Notes under the pieces: generated by a model | What the model saw: only the letters and a program-made list of their open reading frames with translations | What the model was told of the DNA's origin: nothing | Databases searched by the model: none | Translations under genes and position numbers: made by a program | Part shown: positions 10,786-21,695 of the stretch, in pieces | How the letters are laid out: every line of letters starts with the position of its first letter | Position numbering within the stretch: position 1 is the stretch's first letter | Assembly: GCA_039707655.1 (NCBI GenBank) | Contig: CM077672.1 | Span: 354,994,031-355,058,030 of the forward strand | Length of the DNA stretch: 64,000 nucleotides | Source of the DNA: Elymus sibiricus | Lineage: Eukaryota; Streptophyta; Magnoliopsida; Poales; Poaceae | Reading direction: 5' to 3'

Positions 10786-11449
10786 GTAGCCCCCGAACTG
10801 GTCTTCAAGCCGAGGACTATCCTCAGACAACTGTCCTTCATCTTTGGTCTTCAGTCTTGCAAACTAGTTCAACAACTCCATGCGCCTACTTCCAAAGCGA
10901 CCAGAATCTTGCCCGAGGAATAACATACCTCGGTCATCCGAGGAGCCCCAATCAAGCTTCCCAAGAGGTATTTTTCTTTCGTCGGATTCGAAGACCCTTT
11001 TGGTGCAAAGTTACCTTAACGGCGAAGTCGTCTCGTGCCGGGATGAGAGCGCTGATTCGGCTGCGTTCTGACAACTTTGACCAAACCCGAAACACCACCA
11101 TGTACTGCAGAACTGAATGGTCCTTTCAGATGTCATTATAGTGTGTTAGCGCAGCTCGAGGCTGCCGCTATTGGCATGTCCCATCAATAAAGAGATCATG
11201 CCCCGTATTTGCAGCGGCATTATCAGCAAAACTCCTCAATTCATGCGCGCACTTAATGCATATCGCATAGGGAACCCGCGAAATTACTTCCACGCAGTAC
11301 GCCTCTTTGGTGTTTTTACCAGCCCATAAAAGGCACACGACAAAGTGAATCAATCTTCACGCTTTCCTTCTCGCCTTTGCTCCAATCATCTTCAAGCTCC
11401 AGCGCCCAGAGAACAGAGCCCAAAAAGCTTCCACTTCCATCCTCGAGCG

Positions 11450-12329
11450 ATGGCCGGAAAGGTAACCCGCGCCGCGACGGCGAAAGGCTCCAAGGACGAA
11501 GCGAGGGCCACCGCGGGGAGTCAGGGGGCTGCCTGTGACACGGAGAAGGCGGCGAGAAAGAGGGGGCAGTGGCTCCCCTCCGTCGTCACCGCTGGAGACA
11601 TCGCCGTGCTCCAAGCGCTCGACTATCTTCCGGCGCCCGAGGTTTCTCCGTGCCACTCCCCCCTCGTCGGAGGATCATCAGACCACTCCTCCATCAGGGT
11701 ACCGGAGCCCCTCACCGGCGAGCACATCGTCTTCATCCCGCATCTCATCCGAGGTCTGGGATTTCCCATCCATCCATTCCTCCAAGGGCTCTTCTATTTC
11801 TACGTTATCCAATTCCACTACCTCGCCCCCAACTCCATCCTCCACATCACCTCCTATATTACCTTATGCAAAGCCTTCCTCTCCATCGAGCCGCTTTTTG
11901 GCCCTGGGTCAAATTATTTTGCGTGAAGGTGCAGAGGAATGGGATCCAACTCACAGAATGTGGGGTGGCCATGGTCAGCAAGGTCCCGGGGGCCAAATGG
12001 CTGCCGGGGAAGTTCATTGAGACAGTCAAACTGTGGCAGGAGGAGTGGTTCTACATGGCCGATGTGCGAATCGGTGACCGAGAAGCTCCATTCATGGAAC
12101 CCCAAGAATCTTACTTGGGGGGGGGGGGCGAGGAGGAACTGGAGGCCCTACAGGAACAGTGAAGTTCTGCATCGACCAGGGCGTGAAGCTCATCGACGTT
12201 GTGCACGTCATGCTCTACCGCAGAGTCCAGCCCCTCCAAGCCTGAGCCTTCCCATTGTGGAAGTTCGTGTCCGACAACGAGACCTCGGTCATCCGAGGTT
12301 TCTACAGGGGAAAGGACATCGGTGGGATG
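11450..12329 (+). pseudogene. Gag-like ORF of gypsy remnant, N-terminal part
   Basis: The likely start ATG at 11450 opens MAGKVTRAATAKG, a basic N-terminus. A hydrophobic segment follows (about 11730-11880; PHLIRGLGFPIHPFLQGLF, then ITLCKAFLSIEP), typical of plant gypsy-type transposon proteins of PF04195. A frameshift near 11905 moves the frame into the stretch containing KWLPGKFIETVKLWQEEWFY, and a further frame change near 12150 leads to LIDVVHVMLYRRVQP. The ORF is cut at 12329 by the solo LTR and resumes after 21695. It is not expected to be functional. The product would be element-encoded; its function is unknown. Confidence 0.65.
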
Positions 12330-12908
12330 TGACACGTCTCCAACGTATCTATAATTTTTGATTGTTTCATGCTATTATATTACCAATCTTATATGCTTTA
12401 TACATCATTTTATATCATTTTTGGGAACTAACCTATTAACCTAGTGCCAAGTGCCAGTTCTTGTTTTCTGCTTGTTTTTGGTTTTACAGAAAATCCCTAC
12501 CAAACGGAGTCCAAACGCTATGAAACTTTTTGATGATTTTTTCTGGACCAGGAGGGACCCCTAGAAACTTCGGGGGAGGACCAGAAGCAAGACAAGGAGA
12601 CGACAAGGCAACAAGGCGCGCCTAGGGGGGTAGGCGCGCCTGGTGCCTTGTGGGCCCCACGTGGCTCCTTCTGACCTAATTCCAGCGCTATAAATTCCCA
12701 AATATTCCAAAACCCCCAGAGCGAGACCCGAAACAATTATTCCGCCGCCACAAGTCTCTGTTCTTCTGCGATCCCATCTGGAGGACTCCGCCGGTACTCT
12801 GCCGGAGGGGGAATCGATCACGGAGGGGTTCTTCATCAACCTTGCTGCCCTTCCGATGATGTGTGAGTAGTTCCCACAGGACCTATGGGTCCATAGCTAG
12901 TAGCTAGA

Positions 12909-12914
<6 letters not shown>

Positions 12915-12956
<42 letters not shown>
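12915..12956. repeat. (TC)n microsatellite within the LTR
   Basis: About 20 TC units. The sister solo LTR has only a short tract at the matching place (about 22680-22690), so the repeat expanded here. Confidence 0.9.
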
Positions 12957-12958
<2 letters not shown>

Positions 12959-13398
12959 ATCTTCAATACAATGTTCTCATCGGAGATCGATTCAATGTAA
13001 TCTTCTTTTGCGGTGTGTTTGTTGGGATCCGATGAATTGTGGGTATATGATCAGATTATTCATTGAAAGTAATTGAGTCTTTTTTGAACTTTATTATGTG
13101 TGATTGTTATAGCTTTGTATTTCTCTCCGATCTATCCGTTTGGTTTGGCCAACTAGATTGATTTATCATCAGTGGGAGAGGTGCTTTGTGGTAGGTTCAA
13201 TCTTACGGTGTCCTCACTCTGTGACAGGAGGAGTAGCAAGGCACGTATTGTATTGTTACTACTAAGGGTAAAACGACAGGGTTTAATTATATTGCTTGCT
13301 TTTATTCTGTCTACATTATGTCATCATGCTTCAAGCATTACTCTGTCTGTTATGAACTTAATACCTTAAGATGCATGCTGGATAGCGGTCGAGGGGTG

Positions 13399-14907
13399 TG
13401 CTACTTGTGAGCTGCGTTGGTAATTCCCTGAAGAGGAAGGGAGATGCAGTAAAATAGAGATAAGTATTTCCCTCAGTTATGAAACCAAGGTTATCAATCC
13501 AGTAGGAGAATCACGCAACACCTCGTTAACAGCACCTGCACACAAAACAACAAATCCTTGCACCCAACGCAAACAAGGGGTTGTCAATCCCTTAGCGGTT
13601 AATTGCAAGATTAAATTGTATGGTGATAGATAGATAGATTGAACTAAAATATAAAATAAAATAAATAAAGTAAAAGTGCAGCAAGGTATCTTTAGGATTT
13701 TTAATATATGATAGAAGTAGACCCGGGGGCCATAGTTTTCACTAGAGGCTTCTCTCATGAAAATAGTATACGGTGGGTAAACAAATTACTGTTGGGCAAT
13801 TGATAGAAAAGCAAATAATCATGACGATATCCAAGGCAATGATCATGTACTTGCATCTACTACTATTACTCCACACATCGACCACTATCCAGCATGCATC
13901 TAGTGTATTAAGTCCATAAAGAACGGAGTAACACCTTAAGTAAGATGATATGATGTAGACAAAGTAAACTCACGCATGAATAAACCCCATCTTTTTACCC
14001 TTAATAGCAATGATACATACATGTCATGTCCCTTTCTGTCACTGGGATTGAGCAACACAAGATCGAACCCATTACAAAGCACCTCTCCCATTGCAAGACA
14101 AATCAATCTAGTTGGCCAAACCAAATCAATAGATCGGAGAGAAATACGAAGCTATAATAATTTATGCATAAAAGAGTTTAGAGAAGACTCAAATAATATT
14201 CATGGATAATCTGATCATAAACTCACAATTCATCGGATCCCAACAAACACACCGCAAAAAGTGATTACATCGGATAGAACTCCAAGAACATCGAGGAGAA
14301 CATTGTATTGAAGATCAAAAAGAGAGAAGAAGCCATCTAGCTACTAACTATGGACCCGAAGGTCTGTGGTAAACTACTCACGCATCATCGGAAGGGCAGC
14401 AAGGTTGATATAGAGCCCCTCCGTGATCGATTCCCCCTCCGGCGGAGTACCGGAAAAGGCCTCCAGATGGGATCTCTCGAGAACAGAAGCTTGCGGCGGC
14501 GGAAAAAGTATTTCGTGGACTCCTCTGTTGGTTTCCCGATTTTTGAGAATTTATAGTGGTGGAATTAGGTCAAAATGGGCAGAGGTGGGCCCACGAGGCA
14601 CCAGGGCGCGCCCTGGTGGCTCGTGGCCACCTCCTCTGGCTTCTGGCCTCCTCCCGAAGCTTCTAGTGTCTCTTATGTCCAGAAAAAAAATCTCCAAAAA
14701 GTTTCGTGGCATTTGGACTTCGTTTGGTACTGATATTCTGGAAAACCAAAAACAGGCCAAAAACAGCAACTAGCACTGGGCACTAAGTTAATAGGTTTGT
14801 CCCAAAAAATGATATATAATTGCTATAAATGTATATAAAAACATCCAAGATTGATAATATAATAGCATGGAACAATTAAAAATTATAGATACGTTGGAGA
14901 CGTATCA
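13399..14907 (-). repeat. 3' LTR of minus-strand family-B element
   Basis: It is bounded on the right by TGGAGACGTATCA at 14907, next to the polypurine complement GCATCCCCAAGCTTAATT. The left end TGCTACTTGTGAGC at 13399 touches the target duplication GGGTG. Confidence 0.93.
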
Positions 14908-17460
14908 AGCATCCCCAAGCTTAATTCCTGCTCGTGCTCGAGTAGGTAAATGATAAAAACAGAATTTTTGATGTGGAATGCTACCTATCATATTAATCAT
15001 ATACTCTTTTCTTTGTAGCATGGACATTTGGACTTGAATGATTCAAAGTAATAGTCTATAATTTTCATGAAGATATAAATACTCAAGCATACTAACAAGC
15101 AACCATGTCTTTCAAAATATCAATGCTAAAGAAAGTTATCCCTAGCCCATTATGCTCAATCATTGATCCATTCATGAAACACACTCAATATTAGCTACAC
15201 ACAATGCACAAGTATGACAATAGTGCTCTCTAGTTGGTGCTTTGTAAGAGAAGATGGAGACTCAAAATAAAAATAAAAATTGCATAAAAGTAAATAGATA
15301 GGCCCATCGTAGAGGGAAGAAGAGATTTGCAAATGTGCCAGAGCTCAAAGCTTAAATTAGAGAGATAAAAAAATATTTTGAGAGGCATGATTTTCCTGTC
15401 AACGAAAACGACCGAGAATTCCCAATATCTTCCATGCTAGACACATCATAGGCGGTTCCCAAACAGAAAATAAGGTTTATTTCCTTTCCACCATTCTTTC
15501 ACAATCCATGGCTAGCCGTATCCACGGGTGCCCTCCATACCAACATTTTCCAAGGAATTTTGTTGTTATTAATTTTTGATTCATTGTGGGACTGGGCATC
15601 CCGATTACCTGCCACTCTCTCATGCAATGACAAGTGAATAAACACTCATCGTGAGAATAACACACCTAGCATGGAAAATATTGGCCACCCCCTGCCGCTT
15701 CATGAGCGGTACGGGCACACAAAACGGAAAATTATTTTGAAAAATTTGAGTTGGCACATGCAAATTTACTTAGAACGGCATTGAAATACCGCATATAGGT
15801 AGGTATGGTGGACTCATTTGGCACAACTTGGGTTTAAGGAGTTTGGATGCACAAGCAGTATTCCCGCTTAGTACAAATGAAGGCTAGCAAATAGATTGAG
15901 AAGCAACCAAGCAAAAATCGAAAACGGTCATAAACATGCATTGAACATAACTAACACCGAATAATGCACCATAAGTAGGATATAATTTCTTTGCTTAACT
16001 ATTGACTTAATGAGCATGCATAGGGAATCACAAACCTTAACACTAATATTCTTACTAAATCACAATTACTCACTAACATGACTCACATATTATCATCTCC
16101 ATATCGCAAAACTATTGCAAGGAATCACACTTATCATATCCAATGATCTATATGAAAGTTTTTATTATATCCCTCTTGAATATTCATCACTTTGGGACCA
16201 AATTCATATCTTGTGCAAATTACCATTACTATTATCAACTCTCATAAAGATATAAGTGAAGCATGAGAGTGCAAATATTTCTCCAAAATTTTAGTCTTAT
16301 CAACTCTCAAAATAATATAAGTGAGGCATGAGAGTTTAAATATTTCTTCAAAATTTTAGTCTTATCAATTCTCAAAATAATATAAGTGAGGCATGAGAGT
16401 TTAAATATTTCTTCAAAATTTTAGCCACCGCCGTGCTCAAAAAGATTTAAGTGAAGCACTAGAGCAACTGCCTAGCTCAAAAAAAAATTAAGTGAGGCAC
16501 ATAGAGTATTCTAACAAATCATGATAAACGTGTGGCTCTCTCAAATTGGTGTGTCAAGCAAAGATGATTGTGACAAACTAAAAAGCAAACAAAGCAAAGA
16601 CTCATATAATACATGACTCTCTAAGTAAAACACATATCATGTGACGAATAAAAATATAGCTCCAAGTAAAATTACTGATGGTTGGTAGAAGAAAGAGGGG
16701 ATGCCTTCCGGGGCATCCCCAAGCTTAGACGCTTGAGTCTTCCTTGAATATTACCTTGGGGTGCCTTGTGCATCCCCAAGCTTAGGCTCTTGCCACTCCT
16801 TATTCCTTCATCCATCGTGATCTCACCCAAAACTTGAAAACTTCAATCACACAAAACTCAACAAAACCTTCGTGAGATCTGATAGTATAACAAAATAAAT
16901 CACTACTTTAAGTACTGTTGAAAACCATTCATATTTTATTTTTGCATTATACCTACTGTATTCTAACTTCTCCATGGCTTATACCCCCCGATACAATCCA
17001 TAGTTTCATCAAAACAAGCAAGCAATGCATAAAAAAACAGAATCTGTCAAAAACAGAAAAGTCTGTAGAGATCTATTTAAAAGCTGTACTTATATAGCTC
17101 CAAAAATTCGGAAAAAATAGGAAAACGTGGGAAATTCATATACCAATACTGTGTAAAAATTTCAGATTTTTCTGACGCTCCAGTACAGAACCAAAATTCC
17201 AGCACTGGACACAAAACTTTCTGTTTTCCAAACAGCATCAATTATACTATCATCCAAATCACCCCAAAGGCATTACTTGGCACAAACACTAATTAAAACA
17301 TAAAAACACAGTCATAACAGTAGCATAATTGTGTAAACACACAAGAACAGAAACAAAAAGTAAAAATTTATTTTATTCATTGGGTTGCCTCCCAAGAAGC
17401 TCTTTCTTTATAGCCATTAAGATAGGCTTGAGATTGAAATGATGCTCACATGAAAGATAA
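14908..17460 (-). other. 3' non-coding region of the family-B element
   Basis: No ORF is supported. It holds the polypurine end at 14908-14924, and three near-identical copies of a short ATAAGTGAGGCATGAGAGT phrase between about 16250 and 16410. Toward 16697-16780 it has the twin hairpin. Confidence 0.7.
16697..16780 (-). other. Twin hairpin motif (family B)
   Basis: GGGGATGCC pairs with GGCATCCCC across TTCCGG (16697-16720). CTTGGGG pairs with CCCCAAG (about 16755-16780) around an interrupted inner stem. It corresponds on the minus strand to the plus-strand motifs of families A and C. Confidence 0.8.
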
Positions 17461-17463
17461 AAG

Positions 17464-18063
17464 TTAAAACACAAAGAGAGCATCATAATTCATGTGATAA
17501 ACACATTTAAGTCTAACATACTTCCTATGCATAGGAATTTTATAAGAGAACAAATTAACAAGACAAGAATAACCTAGCATATGCAAGGAAGGAGAAAGAA
17601 ACAATAGCAATCTCAACATGAAGAGAGGTAATTTAGTAACATGGAAATTTCTACAACCATATTTTCCTCTCTCATAATAATTACATGTAAGATCATATTC
17701 AAATTCAACAATATAGCTATCATATAAAATTTTCTCTTCATGATCCACATGCTTAAAAGTCTTATAATCTTCCAAGACAGTGGGATTAATATCAACTAAA
17801 GTCATGACCTCTCCAAACCCACTTTTATCAAAAAATTCATAAGATTGATAATTCTCCAAAGTGGTGGGATCATTATTACCTAAAGTTAACACTCTTCCAA
17901 ACCCACTTTCAATATTATTGCAAACACTATTATCAATAACATATTCATCATGTGGCTTAAATAAATTTTCAAGATCATAAGAAGCATTATCACCCCAATC
18001 ATGATCATTGCAATAAGTAGTGGACATAACAAAATTATCATCCCCAAGCTTGTAGCTTTGCAT
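17464..18063 (-). CDS. ORF of unknown function in family-B element
   Basis: This 199-residue open frame is acidic and Tyr/Asn-rich in its first half (ESGFGRVLTLGNN, KSGFGEVMTL). Its C-terminal part contains CNYYERG, then a hydrophobic Leu/Pro stretch, then IPMHRKYVRLKC. The same order appears in the ORFs of families A and C, so purifying selection once acted on it. The upstream end is cut off by the Mutator-like insertion at 18103-19184; further coding sequence resumes at about 19196-19391 (LDYLYEVLLENHESENC). No catalytic or zinc-binding motif is recognised. It is not gag by any motif I can see, although gag-derived is possible. Confidence 0.6.
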   Translation of the reverse strand: MQSYKLGDDNFVMSTTYCNDHDWGDNASYDLENLFKPHDEYVIDNSVCNNIESGFGRVLTLGNNDPTTLENYQSYEFFDKSGFGEVMTLVDINPTVLEDYKTFKHVDHEEKILYDSYIVEFEYDLTCNYYERGKYGCRNFHVTKLPLFMLRLLLFLSPSLHMLGYSCLVNLFSYKIPMHRKYVRLKCVYHMNYDALFVF

Positions 18064-18102
18064 ATTATTAGCACAATTGACATTAATATAATTTATAATA
18101 AA

Positions 18103-19184
18103 GAAAAAAGTCCATTTTACTACCCTGAAAAAAGTTGGTGGTTCACATAACCCCTTGATCTTTATTTATGTTCCTTTACCCCCCTAAACAATCCCAAACC
18201 GGTCAAAAACTGTCCCTGGCTGGTTTTGCCCATACCGGATGCTGACGTGGACACAGTCAAATGCGGTATTTGGCCTACGATTGGGTCCCTCTCAGCTAGA
18301 CACACTCACTGACTGTTGGGCCCGGTCAACGCTGACTGAGCCAAGTCAAATATGACACATCGGGCCCACATCTCGGTTGCACAGAGATTAACAGGGGACT
18401 AATTTAGCCCTAACTGCATCATTATCAGAAGGGGACCTACATGTCAATGTCCCAGACTAACCCTAGCCAACCTAAATGCTACATCGGCACCGTCACGCTC
18501 AGAGGTCGCCGTCGTGGAGGGCTTCAGCGGCGGCGCATCGGCGGGGTCGTGCTCAGAGGAGGCCGGGGCGGCGGTCAAGGCGGCTGTGGAGGTCGTGGCC
18601 TCCCGTCGACCAGAGGCGGCCGGCCATGGGTGTGGATGCGGCAGCAAGGGCCGGCCATGGACGTGGAGGCGGCGGCGCTGCAGCGATGCAGGCAGAGCGG
18701 GGAGGCGAGGGACGGCCAGATCCGAGGGTGGCGGCCCCATCTCATCTGGTTCCGGCCGGATCCGGAGTCCGACGGCGGTGTGAAGACGGTACGGTGGTGA
18801 GCTTCTGGCGGTGGCGTGACCTGTACTTGAGAGAGATACATGGGAAGAGAAAGGGAGAGGAAGGAGAAGGGAGGAAGGAGAAGCAGGGCGGCGGCTTGGA
18901 ACTCCGGCGGACACCGGCGTCGGCCAGAGGCGGCGGGGTCGGGCGCGAGAGGGCGATGCTCGGGAGGGCAGGCGAGGACAAAGCCCGGTCCACATGAGGG
19001 AGGCCCACCCACAGGTCAAAACCACCATTGATTATTACCACGTCAGCGCCCAGACGAGTCAAACCATCCAGGGACTGATTTTGTCCGGTATGGGATTGTT
19101 TAGGGGGTGAAGGGAACAGAAATAAAGATCAGGGGGTTATGTGAACCACCAACTTTTTTCAGGGTAGTAAAATGGACTTTTTTC
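18103..19184. mobile_element. Mutator-like element with GC-rich interior (possible Pack-MULE)
   Basis: Perfect 9-bp target duplication TATAATAAA (18094-18102 and 19185-19193). Terminal inverted repeats of about 150 bp begin GAAAAAAGTCCATTTTACTA. Inside, 18440-19010 is strikingly GC-rich, in contrast to the AT-rich retroelement, with several overlapping open frames that look like shadows of GC bias. Such structure is typical of gene-capturing Mutator-like elements. The captured source is not recognised and no transposase is present. Confidence 0.9.
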
Positions 19185-19195
19185 TATAATAAAAT

Positions 19196-19391
19196 CATTA
19201 CAATCATACTTTTCATTCAAGGAGCTATCATGAATCACTTTATAAATTTCTTCTTTCAACACTTCATCACAATTTTCAGATTCATGATTTTCAAGCAAAA
19301 CTTCATAGAGATAATCAAGTGCACTCAACTCACTAGCAATTTGTTCATCATAATTGGATCTTTTGAAAAGATTAGCTAGTGGATGAGGATC
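19196..19391 (-). pseudogene. Upstream piece of the family-B ORF
   Basis: The minus-strand frame is rich in Glu/Asp/Asn (DYLYEVLLENHESENC) and parallels family A at 51961-52167 (IIHLYNVFLENDGAENC). It is the N-terminal region of the element protein, separated from 17464-18063 by the Mutator-like insertion. Confidence 0.55.
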
Positions 19392-19605
19392 CATATCGAT
19401 AGATTTTTTAGCAAGCAAAGATGCAAGCAAATAGGAAGCACATGGCAACACAAGCAATCAAGCAAACAAGCAAATAAAATATTTTAGTGTTTTTGTAAAA
19501 ACTTTTTAGAAGTGGGGGAGATGAAAACGAGAGGCAAAGGCAAATAAAATAAATGCAAGGAGATGAAGGTTTATGCGTAGGTACTTGATAGATGTTGATG
19601 ATGTC

Positions 19606-19623
19606 TCCCCGGCAACGGCGCCA
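19606..19623 (-). other. Primer-binding site, tRNA-Asp type
   Basis: On the minus strand it reads TGGCGCCGTTGCCGGGGA, 11 nt after the 5' LTR end. This is complementary to the 3' end of plant tRNA-Asp(GUC) as I remember it (ending CCCCGGCAACGGCGCCA). Confidence 0.8.
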
Positions 19624-19634
19624 GAAATTCTTCC

Positions 19635-21180
19635 TGCTACTTGTGAGCTGCGTTGGTAATTCCCTGAAGAGGAAGGGAGATGCAGTGCAGTAGAGATAAG
19701 TATTTCCCTCAGTTATGAAACCAAGGTTATCAATCCAGTAGGAGAATCACGCAACACCTCGTTAACAGCACCTGCACACAAAACAACAAATCCCTGCACC
19801 CAACGCAAACAAGGGGTTGTCAATCCCTTAGCGGTTAAGATAGATAGATTGAACTAAAATATAAAATAAAATAAATAAAGTAAAAGTGCAGCAAGGTATT
19901 TTTAGGATTTTTAATATATGATAGAAGTAGACCCGGGGGCCATAGTTTTCACTAGAGGCTTCTCTCATGAAAATAGCATACGGTGGGTAAACAAATTACT
20001 GTTGGGCAATTGATAGAAAAGCAAATAATCATGACGATATCCAAGGCAATGATCATGTATATAGGCATCACGTCCGAGATAAGTAGACCGACTCCTGCCT
20101 GCATCTACTACTATTACTCCACACATCGACCGCTATCCAGCATGCATCTAGTGTATTAAGTTCATAAAGAACGGAGTAACGCCTTAAGCAAGATGACATG
20201 ATGTAGACAAAGTAAACTCATGCATGAATAAACCCCATCTTTTTACCCTTAATAGCAACGATACATACGTGTCATGTCCCTTTCTGTCACTGGGATTGAG
20301 CACCGCAAGATCGAACCCATTACAAAGCACCTCTCCCATTGCAAGATAAATCAATCTAGTTGGCCAAACCAAATCAATAGATCGGAGAGAAATACGAAGC
20401 TATAATAATTTATGCATAAAAGAGTTCAGAGAAGACTCAAATAATATTCATGGATAATCTGATCATAAACTCACAATTCATCGGATCCCAACAAACACAC
20501 CGCAAAAAGTGATTACATCGGATAGAACTCCAAGAACATCGAGGAGAACATTGTATTGAAGATCAAAAAGAGAGAAGAAGCCATCTAGCTACTAACTATG
20601 GACCCGAAGGTCTGTGGTAAACTACTCACGCATCATCGGAAGGGCAGCAAGGTTGATGTAGAGCCCCTCCGTGATCGATTCCCCCTCCGGCGGAGTACCG
20701 GAAAAGGCCTCCAGATGGGATCTCTCGAGAATAGAAGCTTGCGGCGGCGGAAAAAGTATTTCGTGGACTCCTTTGTTGGTTTCCCGATTTTTGAGAATTT
20801 ATAGTGGTGGAATTAGGTCAAAAGGGGCGGAGGTGGGCCCACGAGGCACCAGGGCGCGCCTGCCCCCCCCCCTCCTAGGCGCGCACTGGTGGCTCGTGGC
20901 CACCTCCTCTGGCTTCTGGCCTCCTCCCAAAGCTTCTAGTGTCTCTTATGTCCAGAAAAAAATCTCCAAAAAGTTTCGTGGCATTTGGAGTTCGTTTGGT
21001 ACTAATATTCTGGAAAACCAAAAACAGGCAAAAAAACAGCAACTGGCACTGGGCACTAAGTTAATAGGTTAGTCCCAAAAAATGATATATAATTGCCGTA
21101 AATGTATGTAAAAACATCCAAGATTGATAATATAATAGCATAGAACAATCAAAAATTATAGATACGTTGGAGACGTATCA
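19635..21180 (-). repeat. 5' LTR of minus-strand family-B element
   Basis: Read on the minus strand it starts at 21180 with TGATACGTCTCC and ends at 19635 with CAAGTAGCA, next to the primer-binding site. It contains a C-run/GGCGCGC segment near 20858-20885 not present in the 3' LTR. Confidence 0.93.
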
Positions 21181-21695
21181 GGGTGGACTAATAGTAGTAG
21201 ATGCAGGCAGGAGTCAGCCAACTTTTCACACACGTAATGCCTATGTACTGATCATGCCATGAAAAACGTCATAACTATGCGCTTTTCTATCAATTTCCCA
21301 ACAGTAATTTGTTTACCCACCGTATGCTATGCTTATGAGAGAGATGCCTCTAGTGAAAACTATGGCCCCAGAGTCCATCTAAATCATATTACTAAAACCC
21401 TAATTTACTTGCTGCAATTTATTTCTTTTTATTTCCGTTTGCAATTTACAAACCTACCACTAGCAGAATTGATCCTTGCAATTAACGAGTACAAGGGATC
21501 GACAACCCTCTTGCCCACGTTGGGTGGAAGTATTTTGTTTCTGTGTGTGCAGGTACTGAAGACCTTTGTCTGTGTGAATCTCCTATTGGTTCGATAACCT
21601 TGGTTCTCTACTGAGGGAAATACTTATCCGCTACTATATTACCTCACCCTTCCACTTCGGGGAAAATCCCAATGCATTTCACAAGTAGCAGGATG

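Larger units (their letters stand above)
13399..21180 (-). mobile_element. Complete family-B LTR retrotransposon, minus strand
   Basis: LTRs at 13399-14907 (3') and 19635-21180 (5') start TGATACGTCTCCAACGTATC and end CACAAGTAGCA when read on the minus strand. A perfect 5-bp target duplication GGGTG flanks it (13394-13398 and 21181-21185). On the minus strand the order is 5' LTR, primer site, short ORF, non-coding region with twin hairpin, polypurine end, 3' LTR. No pol genes are visible. It carries a Mutator-like insertion at 18103-19184. The LTRs differ by several indels, including a roughly 40-bp segment near 20058-20097 present only in the 5' LTR. Confidence 0.95.
12330..21690 (+). mobile_element. 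Family-B solo LTR, interrupted by a complete family-B element
   Basis: The LTR parts are 12330-13398 and 21186-21690 (about 1574 bp together), beginning TGACACGTCTCC and ending CACAAGTAGCA. A perfect 5-bp duplication GGATG flanks the whole (12325-12329 and 21691-21695) with no internal region. This is therefore a solo LTR formed by recombination between the LTRs of an earlier element, and it was later hit by 13399-21180. Confidence 0.92.

Noticed and set aside
10513..11141. 136- and 150-residue frames in the gypsy LTR region
   Set aside because: They overlap each other in different frames across the proposed LTR end and show no domain.
16250..16440. CRISPR-like array of short repeats
   Set aside because: Only three unevenly similar copies of a retroelement phrase in plant nuclear DNA, without spacer-like structure.
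18444..19028. Several overlapping open frames of 90-194 residues on both strands
   Set aside because: They are a product of GC-rich composition inside the Mutator-like element; none has a domain or a conserved frame.
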